Origin: Deltaproteobacteria bacterium GWA2_55_10
GTDB lineage: Bacteria; Desulfobacterota; GWC2-55-46
Direction: 5' to 3'
DNA length: 6,252 bases
Assembly (NCBI GenBank): GCA_001797415.1
Contig: MGPL01000128.1
Location: 2,519-8,770 of the forward strand
The notes beneath the pieces are model-generated. The model saw only the letters and a program-made list of their open reading frames with translations. It ran no database searches and was not told where the DNA came from. Positions 1 to 5,857 of the stretch are shown here, piece by piece; position 1 is the stretch's first letter; each line of letters starts with the position of its first letter. Both the position numbers and the translations under genes were made by a program.

Positions 1-1371
1 GATACGATGGAACCTCTCATAAGGGAGATATCCCACCCGAAGTCCGGGGGCTTCACCCCGGCGCTCATGCAGGTGGCCAATGTCGCGACCCTGCCCGGCA
101 TTCAGAAGGCCTCTTTCGCCATGGCAGACATACACCCGGGCTACGGTTTCGCCATAGGCGGAGTGGCAGCCTTCGATATTGACACAGGGGTTGTATCCGT
201 GGCGGGGGTCGGCTTCGACATAAACTGCGGTGTCCGCGTGATGAAGACCCCGCTCTCTAAGCAGGACATCGCAGGAAGGGAGGAAGAGCTGGCAAACCAG
301 CTCTTCCGGGATGTGCCCTCAGGCGTAGGCTCCACCGGGGATATAAGCTTCGGGGAGCGTGACATCGACCGCCTGCTTACCGATGGCGCCAGGTTTATAA
401 TCAAGAAAGGGTACGGATTGCGCGAAGACCTCGAATACACCGAGGAGGGCGGCAGGATAGCAGGCGCCGACCCGGCCGATGTAAGCCAGCGGGCGAAGCA
501 GAGGCAGTTTAAGCAGACTGGCACGCTCGGCTCCGGCAACCACTACCTCGAGGTCCAGTATGTCGAAGAGGTCTTCGACGACGAGGCGGCGAAGGCATAC
601 GGCATCCACGAGGGGCAGTTGCTCATAGCCATACACTGCGGGAGCAGAGCCCTCGGCCACCAGATAGGCACCGACTACCTCAAGACCCTTGAGGCGGCCA
701 GCCGCAAATACGGGATACCGATAAGGGACAGGGAGCTTGTCTGCGCCCCGATAAAGAGCCCGGAGGGGCAAAAATACATCAGCGCCGTAAACTGCGGCAT
801 CAACTGCGCCTTCGCCAACAGGCAGGCCATCGGCCACCTCGCGCGCGGCTCGTTCGCCCGGGTCATGGGGCTGGCGCCGGAATCGATTCAAGTCCTCTAC
901 GATGTCGGCCACAACACCTGCAAGATAGAGACGCACATCGTCGGCAATGCCGAAAAAAAGCTGCTGGTCCACAGGAAGGGCTCCACCCGCGCCTTCGGCC
1001 CCGGCGTAAAGGGTGTGCCGGAGGCGTACTCCTCAGTGGGGCACCCTCTGCTCGTAGGCGGGACGATGGGCACGGCGTCGTACATCCTGCGCGGGACTGA
1101 AAAGGGGATGGAGGAGTGCTGGGGCTCCACAGTGCACGGCGCGGGCAGGGCAATGTCGAGGATACAGGCGAAGAAGACGTGGAACGGCGGCGAGATCATA
1201 CGGGAGCTTGGAGAGAGGGGCATCATCATAAGGTCGGCGAGCAGGTCCGGCGTGGCTGAAGAAGCCCCGGGGGCGTACAAGGACATAGACCGGATAGTGG
1301 GCATAATGCACGATGCGGGGCTGAACAGCAAGGTGGCTCGCACAAGGCCGCTTATCTGCGTGAAGGGATAG
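1..1371 (+). CDS. rtcB: RNA-splicing ligase RtcB, 5' end cut by the window edge
   Basis: RtcB is a cytoplasmic GTP- and Mn(II)-dependent RNA ligase that joins 2',3'-cyclic-phosphate or 3'-phosphate ends to 5'-OH ends in RNA repair and tRNA splicing. Counting from the ATG at 7, the metal and catalytic residues of the family are all visible: D71 and C74 in the DINCG motif, N178-H179 in GSGNHYLEVQ, H210 in AIHCGSR, H302 in VGHNTCKIE, and H377 in STVHGAGRAMSR, the histidine that becomes guanylylated. The C-terminal VKG carries the conserved lysine K453. Compared with Pyrococcus RtcB numbering as I remember it, these residues are offset by a steady 24-27. The reading frame is also open through base 1 (GAT ACG before the ATG). 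I infer that the true start lies about 70 bp upstream and that M7 is internal. It is the long, archaeal/human-like RtcB form. No archease gene is in view. Identity is very secure. Confidence 0.96.
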   Translation, partial: DTMEPLIREISHPKSGGFTPALMQVANVATLPGIQKASFAMADIHPGYGFAIGGVAAFDIDTGVVSVAGVGFDINCGVRVMKTPLSKQDIAGREEELANQLFRDVPSGVGSTGDISFGERDIDRLLTDGARFIIKKGYGLREDLEYTEEGGRIAGADPADVSQRAKQRQFKQTGTLGSGNHYLEVQYVEEVFDDEAAKAYGIHEGQLLIAIHCGSRALGHQIGTDYLKTLEAASRKYGIPIRDRELVCAPIKSPEGQKYISAVNCGINCAFANRQAIGHLARGSFARVMGLAPESIQVLYDVGHNTCKIETHIVGNAEKKLLVHRKGSTRAFGPGVKGVPEAYSSVGHPLLVGGTMGTASYILRGTEKGMEECWGSTVHGAGRAMSRIQAKKTWNGGEIIRELGERGIIIRSASRSGVAEEAPGAYKDIDRIVGIMHDAGLNSKVARTRPLICVKG

Positions 1372-1419
1372 CCGCAGGGAACCTCCGATTAATTCATAGC
1401 CGCATGTTATCGTCTCACT

Positions 1420-1540
1420 TCGTTCAGGACGGCTTCTGAGTGTGAGCCGGTGCCCTGAGCAAAGCGAAGGGGAAGAATCCCGTATTATACAGAACTGCAA
1501 ACTGCGATATCCTTCGCTCACTCCGCTCCCTCAGAATGAC
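1420..1540. repeat. Cluster of dispersed intergenic repeat motifs, partly inverted
   Basis: Three variants of one motif family are visible. The top strand at 1454-1479 reads CTGAGCAAAGCGAAGG followed by GGAAGAATCC. The bottom strand of about 1510-1534 reads CTGAG, then GTGAGCGAAGG. The bottom strand of about 1420-1437 reads CTGAACGAAGTGAGACG. The first two are inverted: AGCGAAGG at 1463-1470 can pair with CCTTCGCT at 1511-1518, and CTGAG at 1455-1459 with CTCAG at 1530-1534. Similar CTGAGCGAAGCGAAGG(AATC) sequences are, from general knowledge, abundant between genes in many environmental bacterial genomes. Their function is not established. Confidence 0.65.
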
Positions 1541-1610
1541 AGGGCAACAGAATTAATCGGTGCTTACACAGATAAGAGGAGGATTTTGCGGCGTTCTCTA
1601 ATCCCCCTGA

Positions 1611-1629
1611 CCCCCTTTAGAAAAGGGGG
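1611..1629. repeat. C-run/G-run hairpin repeat
   Basis: CCCCCTTT-AGA-AAAGGGGG forms an 8-bp stem with a 3-nt loop, preceded by ATCCCCCTGA and followed by extra G residues. This resembles a common intergenic repeat type of uncultured bacteria. Neither strand has a U-run after the stem, so it is not a standard rho-independent terminator. Confidence 0.6.
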
Positions 1630-1735
1630 GGGGAAGTTAATGGAGAAGTTAATGGGAGAGTTATTACGCGAATATTGAAGATTCTCTTAGAAGCAGATGG
1701 CTTTTTCGCACCGCCGGGACTTTAACGATAACAAG

Positions 1736-1760
1736 CGATTGAGCGGGATATTAAAAGTCC
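1736..1760. repeat. 25-bp direct repeat, copy 1
   Basis: An exact 25-base match to 1809-1833; it begins CGATTGAGCGGG and ends TTAAAAGTCC. The two copies start 73 bp apart. The end of this copy (AAAGTCCC, 1754-1761) can pair with GGGACTTT at 1716-1723, giving an 8-bp stem around a 30-nt loop. It is therefore part of a larger imperfect inverted repeat. Confidence 0.85.
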
Positions 1761-1808
1761 CCTGCAATGCATGGACTCTTCCGGCCACAGTGGACAATAT
1801 AAAATCAA

Positions 1809-1833
1809 CGATTGAGCGGGATATTAAAAGTCC
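1809..1833. repeat. 25-bp direct repeat, copy 2, overlapping a stop codon
   Basis: This is the second exact copy of the element at 1736-1760. On the minus strand its first ten bases are the end of the zinc-ribbon gene: the last base of a Glu codon, then GAC, TTT and the stop TAA at 1826-1824. The rest is 3' untranslated sequence. A partial inverted match (GGAC...AATAT) lies just beyond it near 1792-1800, echoing the arrangement around copy 1. Confidence 0.85.
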
Positions 1834-1997
1834 TCTTCGAGGTAGAGGTCGTCCTCTTTTGTCTTCCTGAGCGCCAGCGGGGTCTTGCAGTAGGGGCAGT
1901 AAACATGCTCCCCCACCTTCTCATCCCCCGCGAGTGGGACCTCCACATCGCAGGTCGGACAGGACAGATAACCCACGCTTGAACCTTTATTCGTCAT
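1824..1997 (-). CDS. Small LysW-like zinc-ribbon protein (57 aa)
   Basis: This short gene encodes 57 residues. Two CPxC knuckles, C13-P-T-C16 and C34-P-Y-C37, should bind one zinc ion. The spacing and the text between them (EVPLAGDEKVGEHVYC) follow the pattern of LysW and related ribbons. The tail is acidic (KEDDLYLEEDF). LysW proper ends in EDWGE and carries amino-acid intermediates on the terminal Glu. This protein ends in EEDF and therefore probably is not a working carrier. No lysine or arginine biosynthesis gene is nearby. The start is well set: GGAGGT lies 5 nt before the ATG, and a near-consensus promoter lies about 27 nt before it. The stop falls inside a 25-bp repeat. The gene is transcribed divergently from the DUF3553 gene. 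The zinc ribbon is secure; the role is unknown. Confidence 0.85.
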   Translation of the reverse strand: MTNKGSSVGYLSCPTCDVEVPLAGDEKVGEHVYCPYCKTPLALRKTKEDDLYLEEDF

Positions 1998-2023
1998 AGA
2001 CCACCTCCGTGCCTGATAGAAGG

Positions 2024-2052
2024 ATTATCATACGGCCGCTTTGCATTGTCAA
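2024..2052 (-). promoter_or_regulatory. Strong sigma70-type promoter for the zinc-ribbon gene
   Basis: On the minus strand a perfect -35 box TTGACA (2052-2047) is separated by exactly 17 bp from GATAAT (2029-2024), 5 of 6 matches to the -10 consensus. Transcription would start near 2017, giving a leader of about 20 nt with the Shine-Dalgarno sequence GGAGGT at 2008-2003. Confidence 0.8.
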
Positions 2053-2068
2053 GAGGCGGTAGAGCCGT

Positions 2069-2086
2069 AACGCGCCATGGCGCGTT
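2069..2086. promoter_or_regulatory. Perfect 18-bp palindrome between divergent promoters
   Basis: AACGCGCCATGGCGCGTT equals its own reverse complement over all 18 bases with no spacer. It lies between the -35 box of the leftward promoter and that of the rightward promoter, about 28 and 32 bp from its centre. CGTAACGC occurs at 2066-2073 and again at 2089-2096, so the AACGC half-site is repeated beyond the palindrome. This arrangement suits a dimeric regulator's binding site, but no regulator is encoded in the window. A repeat-element origin is also possible. Confidence 0.5.
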
Positions 2087-2106
2087 CGCGTAACGCCAGC
2101 TTTCGC

Positions 2107-2135
2107 TTGACGGGGGCGCGCTTTTTCAGGACAAT
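2107..2135 (+). promoter_or_regulatory. Probable sigma70-type promoter for the DUF3553 gene
   Basis: TTGACG (2107-2112) is followed after 17 bp by GACAAT (2130-2135), matching the consensus boxes 5/6 and 4/6. The predicted start near 2142 would leave only about 12 nt before the ATG at 2154. That leader still contains GGGAG (2142-2146). It is weaker than the promoter on the other strand. Confidence 0.5.
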
Positions 2136-2153
2136 ATTCATGGGAGCGTTTTT

Positions 2154-2378
2154 ATGAGAAGCGAGGCAAGAAAACTCTACCTCTCTGTAGGAGAAGAGGT
2201 CGTCCACCTGAGGCACCCCGAGTGGGGGGCCGGCAAGGTGGTCGAGGAGATGAACTCCACCGTGCCCGGCGGCATCAGCATGGTCAAGATTGACTTCAAG
2301 AACGCCGGGCCCAAGACCTTCGACAACAACATCGGTAGCCTGTGCTGTTGCTACCACGCAGGGATAAGAAGGCTTTGA
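2154..2378 (+). CDS. DUF3553-type small Tudor-like protein (74 aa)
   Basis: Residues 9-55 fit the small beta-barrel pattern of the DUF3553 / PcrA-UvrD C-terminal Tudor-like group: a 'VGEEVVHLRHPEWGAGKVVE' strand pair (12-31), then a VKIDF strand (44-48), then NAGPKTF (50-56). In known relatives this fold serves protein or nucleic-acid contacts; for PcrA it contacts RNA polymerase. No catalytic motif is visible. The C-terminus has three consecutive cysteines (64-66, CCCYHAGIRR), which could bind metal or simply be a family feature. The ATG is preceded by GGGAG 7 nt upstream, and a plausible promoter lies before that. The gene is divergent from the zinc-ribbon gene and converges on gpmI with a 7-bp gap and no terminator hairpin. 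The fold assignment comes from memory of the family pattern; the cellular role is unknown. Confidence 0.75.
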   Translation: MRSEARKLYLSVGEEVVHLRHPEWGAGKVVEEMNSTVPGGISMVKIDFKNAGPKTFDNNIGSLCCCYHAGIRRL

Positions 2379-2385
2379 GACCCTG

Positions 2386-3921
2386 TTAAAAGAGCGGCTC
2401 CCCTGTCATGTCTGCCGGTTTTTCGATTCCCATGATCTTAAGGACCGTAGGGGCGACCGAAGCGAGCCCGCAGCCACCCATTAGATGAACGCCCTTGCGC
2501 TCCGAGTCAACGAGTATGAATGGCACCGGATTTGTAGTGTGCGCGGTAAAGGGCGAGTTAGTGCTCTCGTCCACCATCTTCTCGGCGTTGCCGTGGTCGG
2601 CGGTCACAAGCACCGCCCAGCCCCTCTTGAGCGCCGCATCCGCCACCATGCCCACCGCCCTGTCCACCGTCTCGCAGGCCTTGACGGCGGCCTCCAGCAC
2701 CCCTGTGTGCCCCACCATGTCGCCGTTGGCGAAGTTCATAAGCATGAACGAGAAATCCCCGCTCTCTATCCTCTCGACAGCCGCCTCGGCTATCTCTATG
2801 GCCCTCATCTCAGGCGCCAGGTCGTAGGTCGGCACATCCCTGACCGACGGGATGAGGAGCCTCTCCTCCCCGGGGAAGGGCTCCTCCCTGCCGCCGTTGA
2901 AGAAGAAGGTCACATGGGCGTACTTCTCCGTCTCGCTCACCCTGAACTGGCGCAGGCCCTTGCGGCTCAAAACCTCTCCGAGCAGATTATTGAGGGAGGC
3001 GGGCTTGAAGAGCGCCGGGAGGTTTAATTTAGGGTCGTACTCGGCCATTCCGACGAACCCGGCGAGAACTGGAAGGACGCTCCTTTCAAAACCGTCAAAA
3101 TCCTTTGACGCGAAGGCGGCCGCTATCTCTCTCGCCCTGTCTGAACGGAAGTTGAAAAATACTATCGCGTCGTTGTCCGCTACGACGCAGGACGGAGCCC
3201 CTTCGGGGCCGGTTATGACCGCCGGCTTTATGAATTCGTCGCTCTCGCCTTTTTCATATGACGCATTTATCGCGGCCACAGGGTCCTTCGCCACAGCCCC
3301 CCTGCCCTCTACCATCGCCTCGTAGACCCTGCTTACGCGCTCCCAGCGGTTGTCCCTGTCCATGGCGTAGTAGCGCCCGGATACCGTGGCGACCCTTCCC
3401 GGGAGCCCGCCTTCGAGGCGGGAAAGGAGCGCCTCCATGTATGACCGGCCGCTCTCCGGCGGCGTGTCCCTGCCGTCCATGAAGGCGTGTATGCAGACAT
3501 TCTCAAGCCCTCTCGCCTTCGCCGCTTCGAGCACTGCGTAGAGGTGGTCGATGTGGCTATGGACTCCGCCGTCGGATAGAAGGCCCATGACATGGAGCGT
3601 GGAGCCGCTATCCTTGAGCTTATCGAACAGGGCGCTCAAGACAGGGCTCTGCTTCAGCTCTCCGGCCTTGAGCGCGTCGCTTATGCGCTTGAATTCCTGA
3701 AAGACGACCCTTCCGGCGCCGAGGGTAAGGTGGCCGACCTCGGAGTTGCCCATCTGCCCGTCCGGCAGGCCGACGCTCAAACCTGAGGTGTACAGCTCGG
3801 TCGACGGGTACTCGCTAAAGAGGCGGGTAAGGTTCGGCGTGGCGGCGATGGCAGTGGCGTTGCCAGCCTTCTGCGGGTTGACGCCCCAGCCGTCCATAAC
3901 TATCAGGCAGGTTTTTTTCAC
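2386..3921 (-). CDS. gpmI: 2,3-bisphosphoglycerate-independent phosphoglycerate mutase
   Basis: This cytoplasmic enzyme interconverts 3- and 2-phosphoglycerate in glycolysis and gluconeogenesis with two Mn(II) ions and a phosphoserine intermediate. At 511 residues it has normal family length. Key motifs are in order: metal-binding D10 in MDGWG, nucleophile S60 in MGNSEVGH, H121 in GGVHSH, DGRDTPP (149-155), R183 and R189 in GRYYAMDRDNRW, FNFRSDRARE (256-265), K333 in ETEKYAH, D401 and H405 in NGDMVGH, D442-H443 in TADHGNAE, and H461 in FTAHTTNP. The start is a GTG at 3921, 7 nt after AGGA. The frame is open further upstream, but the protein begins where the family normally begins. It is the last gene of the minus-strand unit, 118 nt after the LapA/LapB-like gene. 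FRSDRA has Ser where many relatives have Pro. Identity is secure. Confidence 0.97.
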   Translation of the reverse strand: MKKTCLIVMDGWGVNPQKAGNATAIAATPNLTRLFSEYPSTELYTSGLSVGLPDGQMGNSEVGHLTLGAGRVVFQEFKRISDALKAGELKQSPVLSALFDKLKDSGSTLHVMGLLSDGGVHSHIDHLYAVLEAAKARGLENVCIHAFMDGRDTPPESGRSYMEALLSRLEGGLPGRVATVSGRYYAMDRDNRWERVSRVYEAMVEGRGAVAKDPVAAINASYEKGESDEFIKPAVITGPEGAPSCVVADNDAIVFFNFRSDRAREIAAAFASKDFDGFERSVLPVLAGFVGMAEYDPKLNLPALFKPASLNNLLGEVLSRKGLRQFRVSETEKYAHVTFFFNGGREEPFPGEERLLIPSVRDVPTYDLAPEMRAIEIAEAAVERIESGDFSFMLMNFANGDMVGHTGVLEAAVKACETVDRAVGMVADAALKRGWAVLVTADHGNAEKMVDESTNSPFTAHTTNPVPFILVDSERKGVHLMGGCGLASVAPTVLKIMGIEKPADMTGEPLF

Positions 3922-3978
3922 TGTGCTGTCCTTTCCCTGATCTATAGCGCAGGAAGATGCCGGCAGAAGTGCGAGGAT

Positions 3979-4027
3979 ATGCCGGAGAGCAACGCAAGCC
4001 GGCTCGACGGCCGCTTGGAACCGGCAT
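3979..4027 (-). other. Possible RNA stem structure in the gap before gpmI
   Basis: In the minus-strand transcript, ATGCCGG (4027-4021) can pair with CCGGCAT (3985-3979). Inside it, AAGCGGC (4016-4010) can pair with GCCGGCTT (4003-3996) around a CGTCGA loop, with one bulged base. No U-run follows, so it is not a classic terminator. It could be a processing or stability element between the two genes, or chance pairing in GC-rich sequence. A further ATGCCGG-type copy sits at 3957-3963. Confidence 0.3.
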
Positions 4028-4039
4028 GGTGCCTATGAG

Positions 4040-5365
4040 TTACCTTGTAGTCGAGGTCGGGGACAGGAGCGCCATGCTCAAGGTATTCCACTGCTTGCAT
4101 GAGGTGCACCTCGGGCCCCACGCGGCGGCGTTGTGTCCGCAGGCGGAGCAGACGAACGGCGGGGCGAACTCACGGTCGAGGCCCAGCGCCTTCTGGAAGA
4201 GGTCGGCGGCCTTGGAGTCCTGCTTGCGCCTGAGGTACGCCTCACCGAGGAGCACCTGCGAGTAGAAGGATTCGATCCCGTCGAGCTGAAGCCTTTCGAG
4301 CTCCTCGATAGCGTTGTCGACCATCTCGAGCCGCAGGTAAAGCCTTGAGAGCAGGAGGCGCAGGTTCGTGTCCGCAGGGTGCGAGATAATCTCCTTCTGG
4401 TACCTTTCGAGTATCCTGTCGGGGGCGGACTCCCTCAAGAACATCTCTTCTATCTTGAGTATCACCGGCTCCGCGTTAGGGAACCTGTGAAGGGCCTTCT
4501 CCCATACCTTGGCGGCGTTTGCGGTATTGCCCTGCTTGTCGAGCACGTCGCCGAGAAGTATATGGCCGGGCAGGAAAGAATCCTCGTTCTTGAGGACTTC
4601 CTTGAGTTTTATAAGGGCCTCCGAGAGCCTGCCCTCGTTCATCGAATGCCGCGCGGATTCGTACAGAAGGCCCGTGATGAGCCTTCTCTCCTTCTTCTCC
4701 GCCTCGTCGTTCTTCTCGTTCTCTATGACGCTCCTCTGCAGCCGCGCGGCTTCAGACCACGCGCACTCCCGTATCTTCAGGTCACGGAGCTTGCGGAGCG
4801 CGTAGAGGTTCCTCGGGTCGAGGCGTATGACATCCTCGAACGCCTTTGCCGCCCTGGGCATGTCGCCGGATTCCGCCGCGCACCTTGCCAGAGAGCTCAA
4901 TATGCCTATCGAGGACGGGTTCGTAAGGTAACCGTTCTCAAGGACCTTTATGGACTCCTGGGGCCTGTTCTCCCTCATGTAGGTCTCGGAGAGGCTTATG
5001 ATTATGCCGGTATCATTGGGCTTGGCCCTATGGGCCTTCTCCATAAGCTCCCTGGCGGACAATGTATCTCCCTTTACGAGGAGCTCCATGCCCTTCCTGT
5101 AGTTCTCGTCAGCCTGGGCGAGGAGTTTCTTCTCTTTCCTCTCCCTTATCTCCTTTATGGCCCGCCTCGCGTCCGCGAGAAGCGAGTTCAATACCGCCAG
5201 CACGACGCCGGCAAAGAAGCCGAAGAAGAGAAGCAGCGTGGGAGAGAGCACGTATGTGTGCTCGCTCGTTACGACGAAGGTCAGGTTGCCGGGGTTCTGC
5301 GTATGCAGGAAGAAGAAGACCCCCAGGATTACTATGATGAAAACTAAAAGAATTTTTGTATACAT
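4040..5365 (-). CDS. LapA-LapB-like fusion: two membrane helices, TPR array, rubredoxin-like zinc knuckle
   Basis: The 441-residue protein has three parts. Residues 1-62 look like LapA (DUF1049): a first helix at 4-20, the HTQNPG turn (21-26) with a short beta strand, and a second helix at 42-60. A basic, helical linker follows (66-85). Residues 86-400 are helical TPR-type repeats, for example 87-116, 154-184, 233-261, 266-295 and 367-397. Residues 404-426 form a zinc knuckle with C406, C409-G, C420 and C423 and the ending KQWNT, as at the C-terminus of LapB (YciM). In E. coli, LapA and LapB are separate inner-membrane proteins; LapB steers FtsH proteolysis of LpxC and so sets LPS synthesis. 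I infer a similar job here with both halves on one chain. ATG at 5365 follows AAGGCGG; rlmH ends 14 nt upstream. A generic TPR protein is the alternative. Confidence 0.85.
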   Translation of the reverse strand: MYTKILLVFIIVILGVFFFLHTQNPGNLTFVVTSEHTYVLSPTLLLFFGFFAGVVLAVLNSLLADARRAIKEIRERKEKKLLAQADENYRKGMELLVKGDTLSARELMEKAHRAKPNDTGIIISLSETYMRENRPQESIKVLENGYLTNPSSIGILSSLARCAAESGDMPRAAKAFEDVIRLDPRNLYALRKLRDLKIRECAWSEAARLQRSVIENEKNDEAEKKERRLITGLLYESARHSMNEGRLSEALIKLKEVLKNEDSFLPGHILLGDVLDKQGNTANAAKVWEKALHRFPNAEPVILKIEEMFLRESAPDRILERYQKEIISHPADTNLRLLLSRLYLRLEMVDNAIEELERLQLDGIESFYSQVLLGEAYLRRKQDSKAADLFQKALGLDREFAPPFVCSACGHNAAAWGPRCTSCKQWNTLSMALLSPTSTTR

Positions 5366-5379
5366 CTGATCCGCCTTAT

Positions 5380-5850
5380 TTAGTGCGAATATGGCTCGTT
5401 TCTCATTATGGTGAAAGCTCTATACCCCTGCTCGTACAGGACAAGCCTCGCCAGGTCATGCGGCAGGGTCATCCTCGATAGCGAAAGCACGATATCCGCC
5501 CTGTCGTATACTTCCTGGTGTATCCCATACGACCCGCCGACTATGAATACCAGGCGCTTTCTGCCCGATACCATAAGCCCCTCGATATGCTTGGAGAATG
5601 CGCCTGATGTCATCTCCTTGCCCGAGTCGGCAAGGACCGCGATGTAATCACCCGGCTTTATCTTCGAGAGCAATCTCCCGCCCTCGGCCCTCAAAATATC
5701 CTCCCTGGGCGTCTTGGGAGAGGCTGACTCGTCCTTTACTTCCGCTATTTCGACGGTCGAGTACCTCTTTATCCTCTTGAGGTACTCGGCCGCGGCCTCA
5801 CTTATGCCCGCCTTTTTTACCTGGCCAACGCAGACGAAGCATATTCTCAT
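5380..5850 (-). CDS. rlmH: 23S rRNA (pseudouridine1915-N3)-methyltransferase RlmH
   Basis: RlmH is a small SPOUT methyltransferase that methylates pseudouridine 1915 in helix 69 of 23S rRNA on the 70S ribosome, using S-adenosylmethionine. The 156-residue length matches the family (about 155-160). Visible signatures are the N-terminal strand MRICFVCVGQVKK, the glycine-rich SAM loop FIVGGSYG (102-109), the knotted segment LSLSRMTLPHDLARLVLYEQ (122-141) and the tail YRAFTIMRNEPYSH. The GGS loop and the IMR ending resemble Firmicutes-type RlmH more than the E. coli form with GGP. The ATG at 5850 comes 7 nt after the rsfS stop, with only a weak AAAGGG upstream, so translation is probably coupled to rsfS. 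The pairing rsfS-rlmH is common in bacteria and supports the call. Confidence 0.96.
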   Translation of the reverse strand: MRICFVCVGQVKKAGISEAAAEYLKRIKRYSTVEIAEVKDESASPKTPREDILRAEGGRLLSKIKPGDYIAVLADSGKEMTSGAFSKHIEGLMVSGRKRLVFIVGGSYGIHQEVYDRADIVLSLSRMTLPHDLARLVLYEQGYRAFTIMRNEPYSH

Positions 5851-5857
5851 GCGTGCG

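Larger units (their letters stand above)
1372..1823. other. Gene-free intergenic stretch built from repeat debris
   Basis: No credible gene, tRNA or other structured RNA gene is visible between the rtcB stop and the stop of the zinc-ribbon gene. The stretch holds three related GAAG/CTGAG-type repeat motifs (about 1420-1540), a C-run/G-run hairpin (1611-1629), a 12-bp-period tandem of GAAGTTAATGG (1633-1643 and 1645-1655), and one copy of a 25-bp direct repeat (1736-1760) with a partial inverted partner just before it. Its base composition is patchy and more AT-rich than the flanking genes. I see no convincing rho-independent terminator for rtcB. Confidence 0.75.

Noticed and set aside
319..972. 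217-residue minus-strand frame opposite rtcB
   Set aside because: It lies wholly inside the unmistakable rtcB coding region and shows no domain or ribosome binding site.
1611..1629. C-run/G-run hairpin as the rtcB terminator
   Set aside because: It lies 240 bp past the stop, has no U-run on either strand, and matches a common dispersed repeat type instead.
1442..1678. 78-residue plus-strand reading frame in the intergenic stretch
   Set aside because: Its translation (RCPEQSEGEESR, then LIPLTPFRKGGG) is the typical false product of the dispersed repeat and of the C-run/G-run hairpin. It has no ribosome binding site and no protein-like pattern.
1736..1833. Possible CRISPR array from the 25-bp repeats
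   Set aside because: There are only two copies, one overlaps a gene's stop codon, the 48-bp spacer is not followed by further units, and no cas gene is near.
2379..2400. Rho-independent terminator for gpmI (GAGCCGCTC followed by TTTT on the minus strand)
   Set aside because: The stem would be only three or four base pairs and lies inside the last codons of gpmI. It is too weak to call.
3815..4027. 70-residue minus-strand frame overlapping the gpmI start
   Set aside because: It runs out of frame into gpmI, is rich in Arg, Pro and Ser as expected from shadow frames, and has no family resemblance.
4379..5347. 322-residue plus-strand frame opposite the LapA/LapB-like gene
   Set aside because: It is a shadow of the GC-rich minus-strand gene, which has clear membrane, TPR and zinc-knuckle features. 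The shadow has no recognisable domain.
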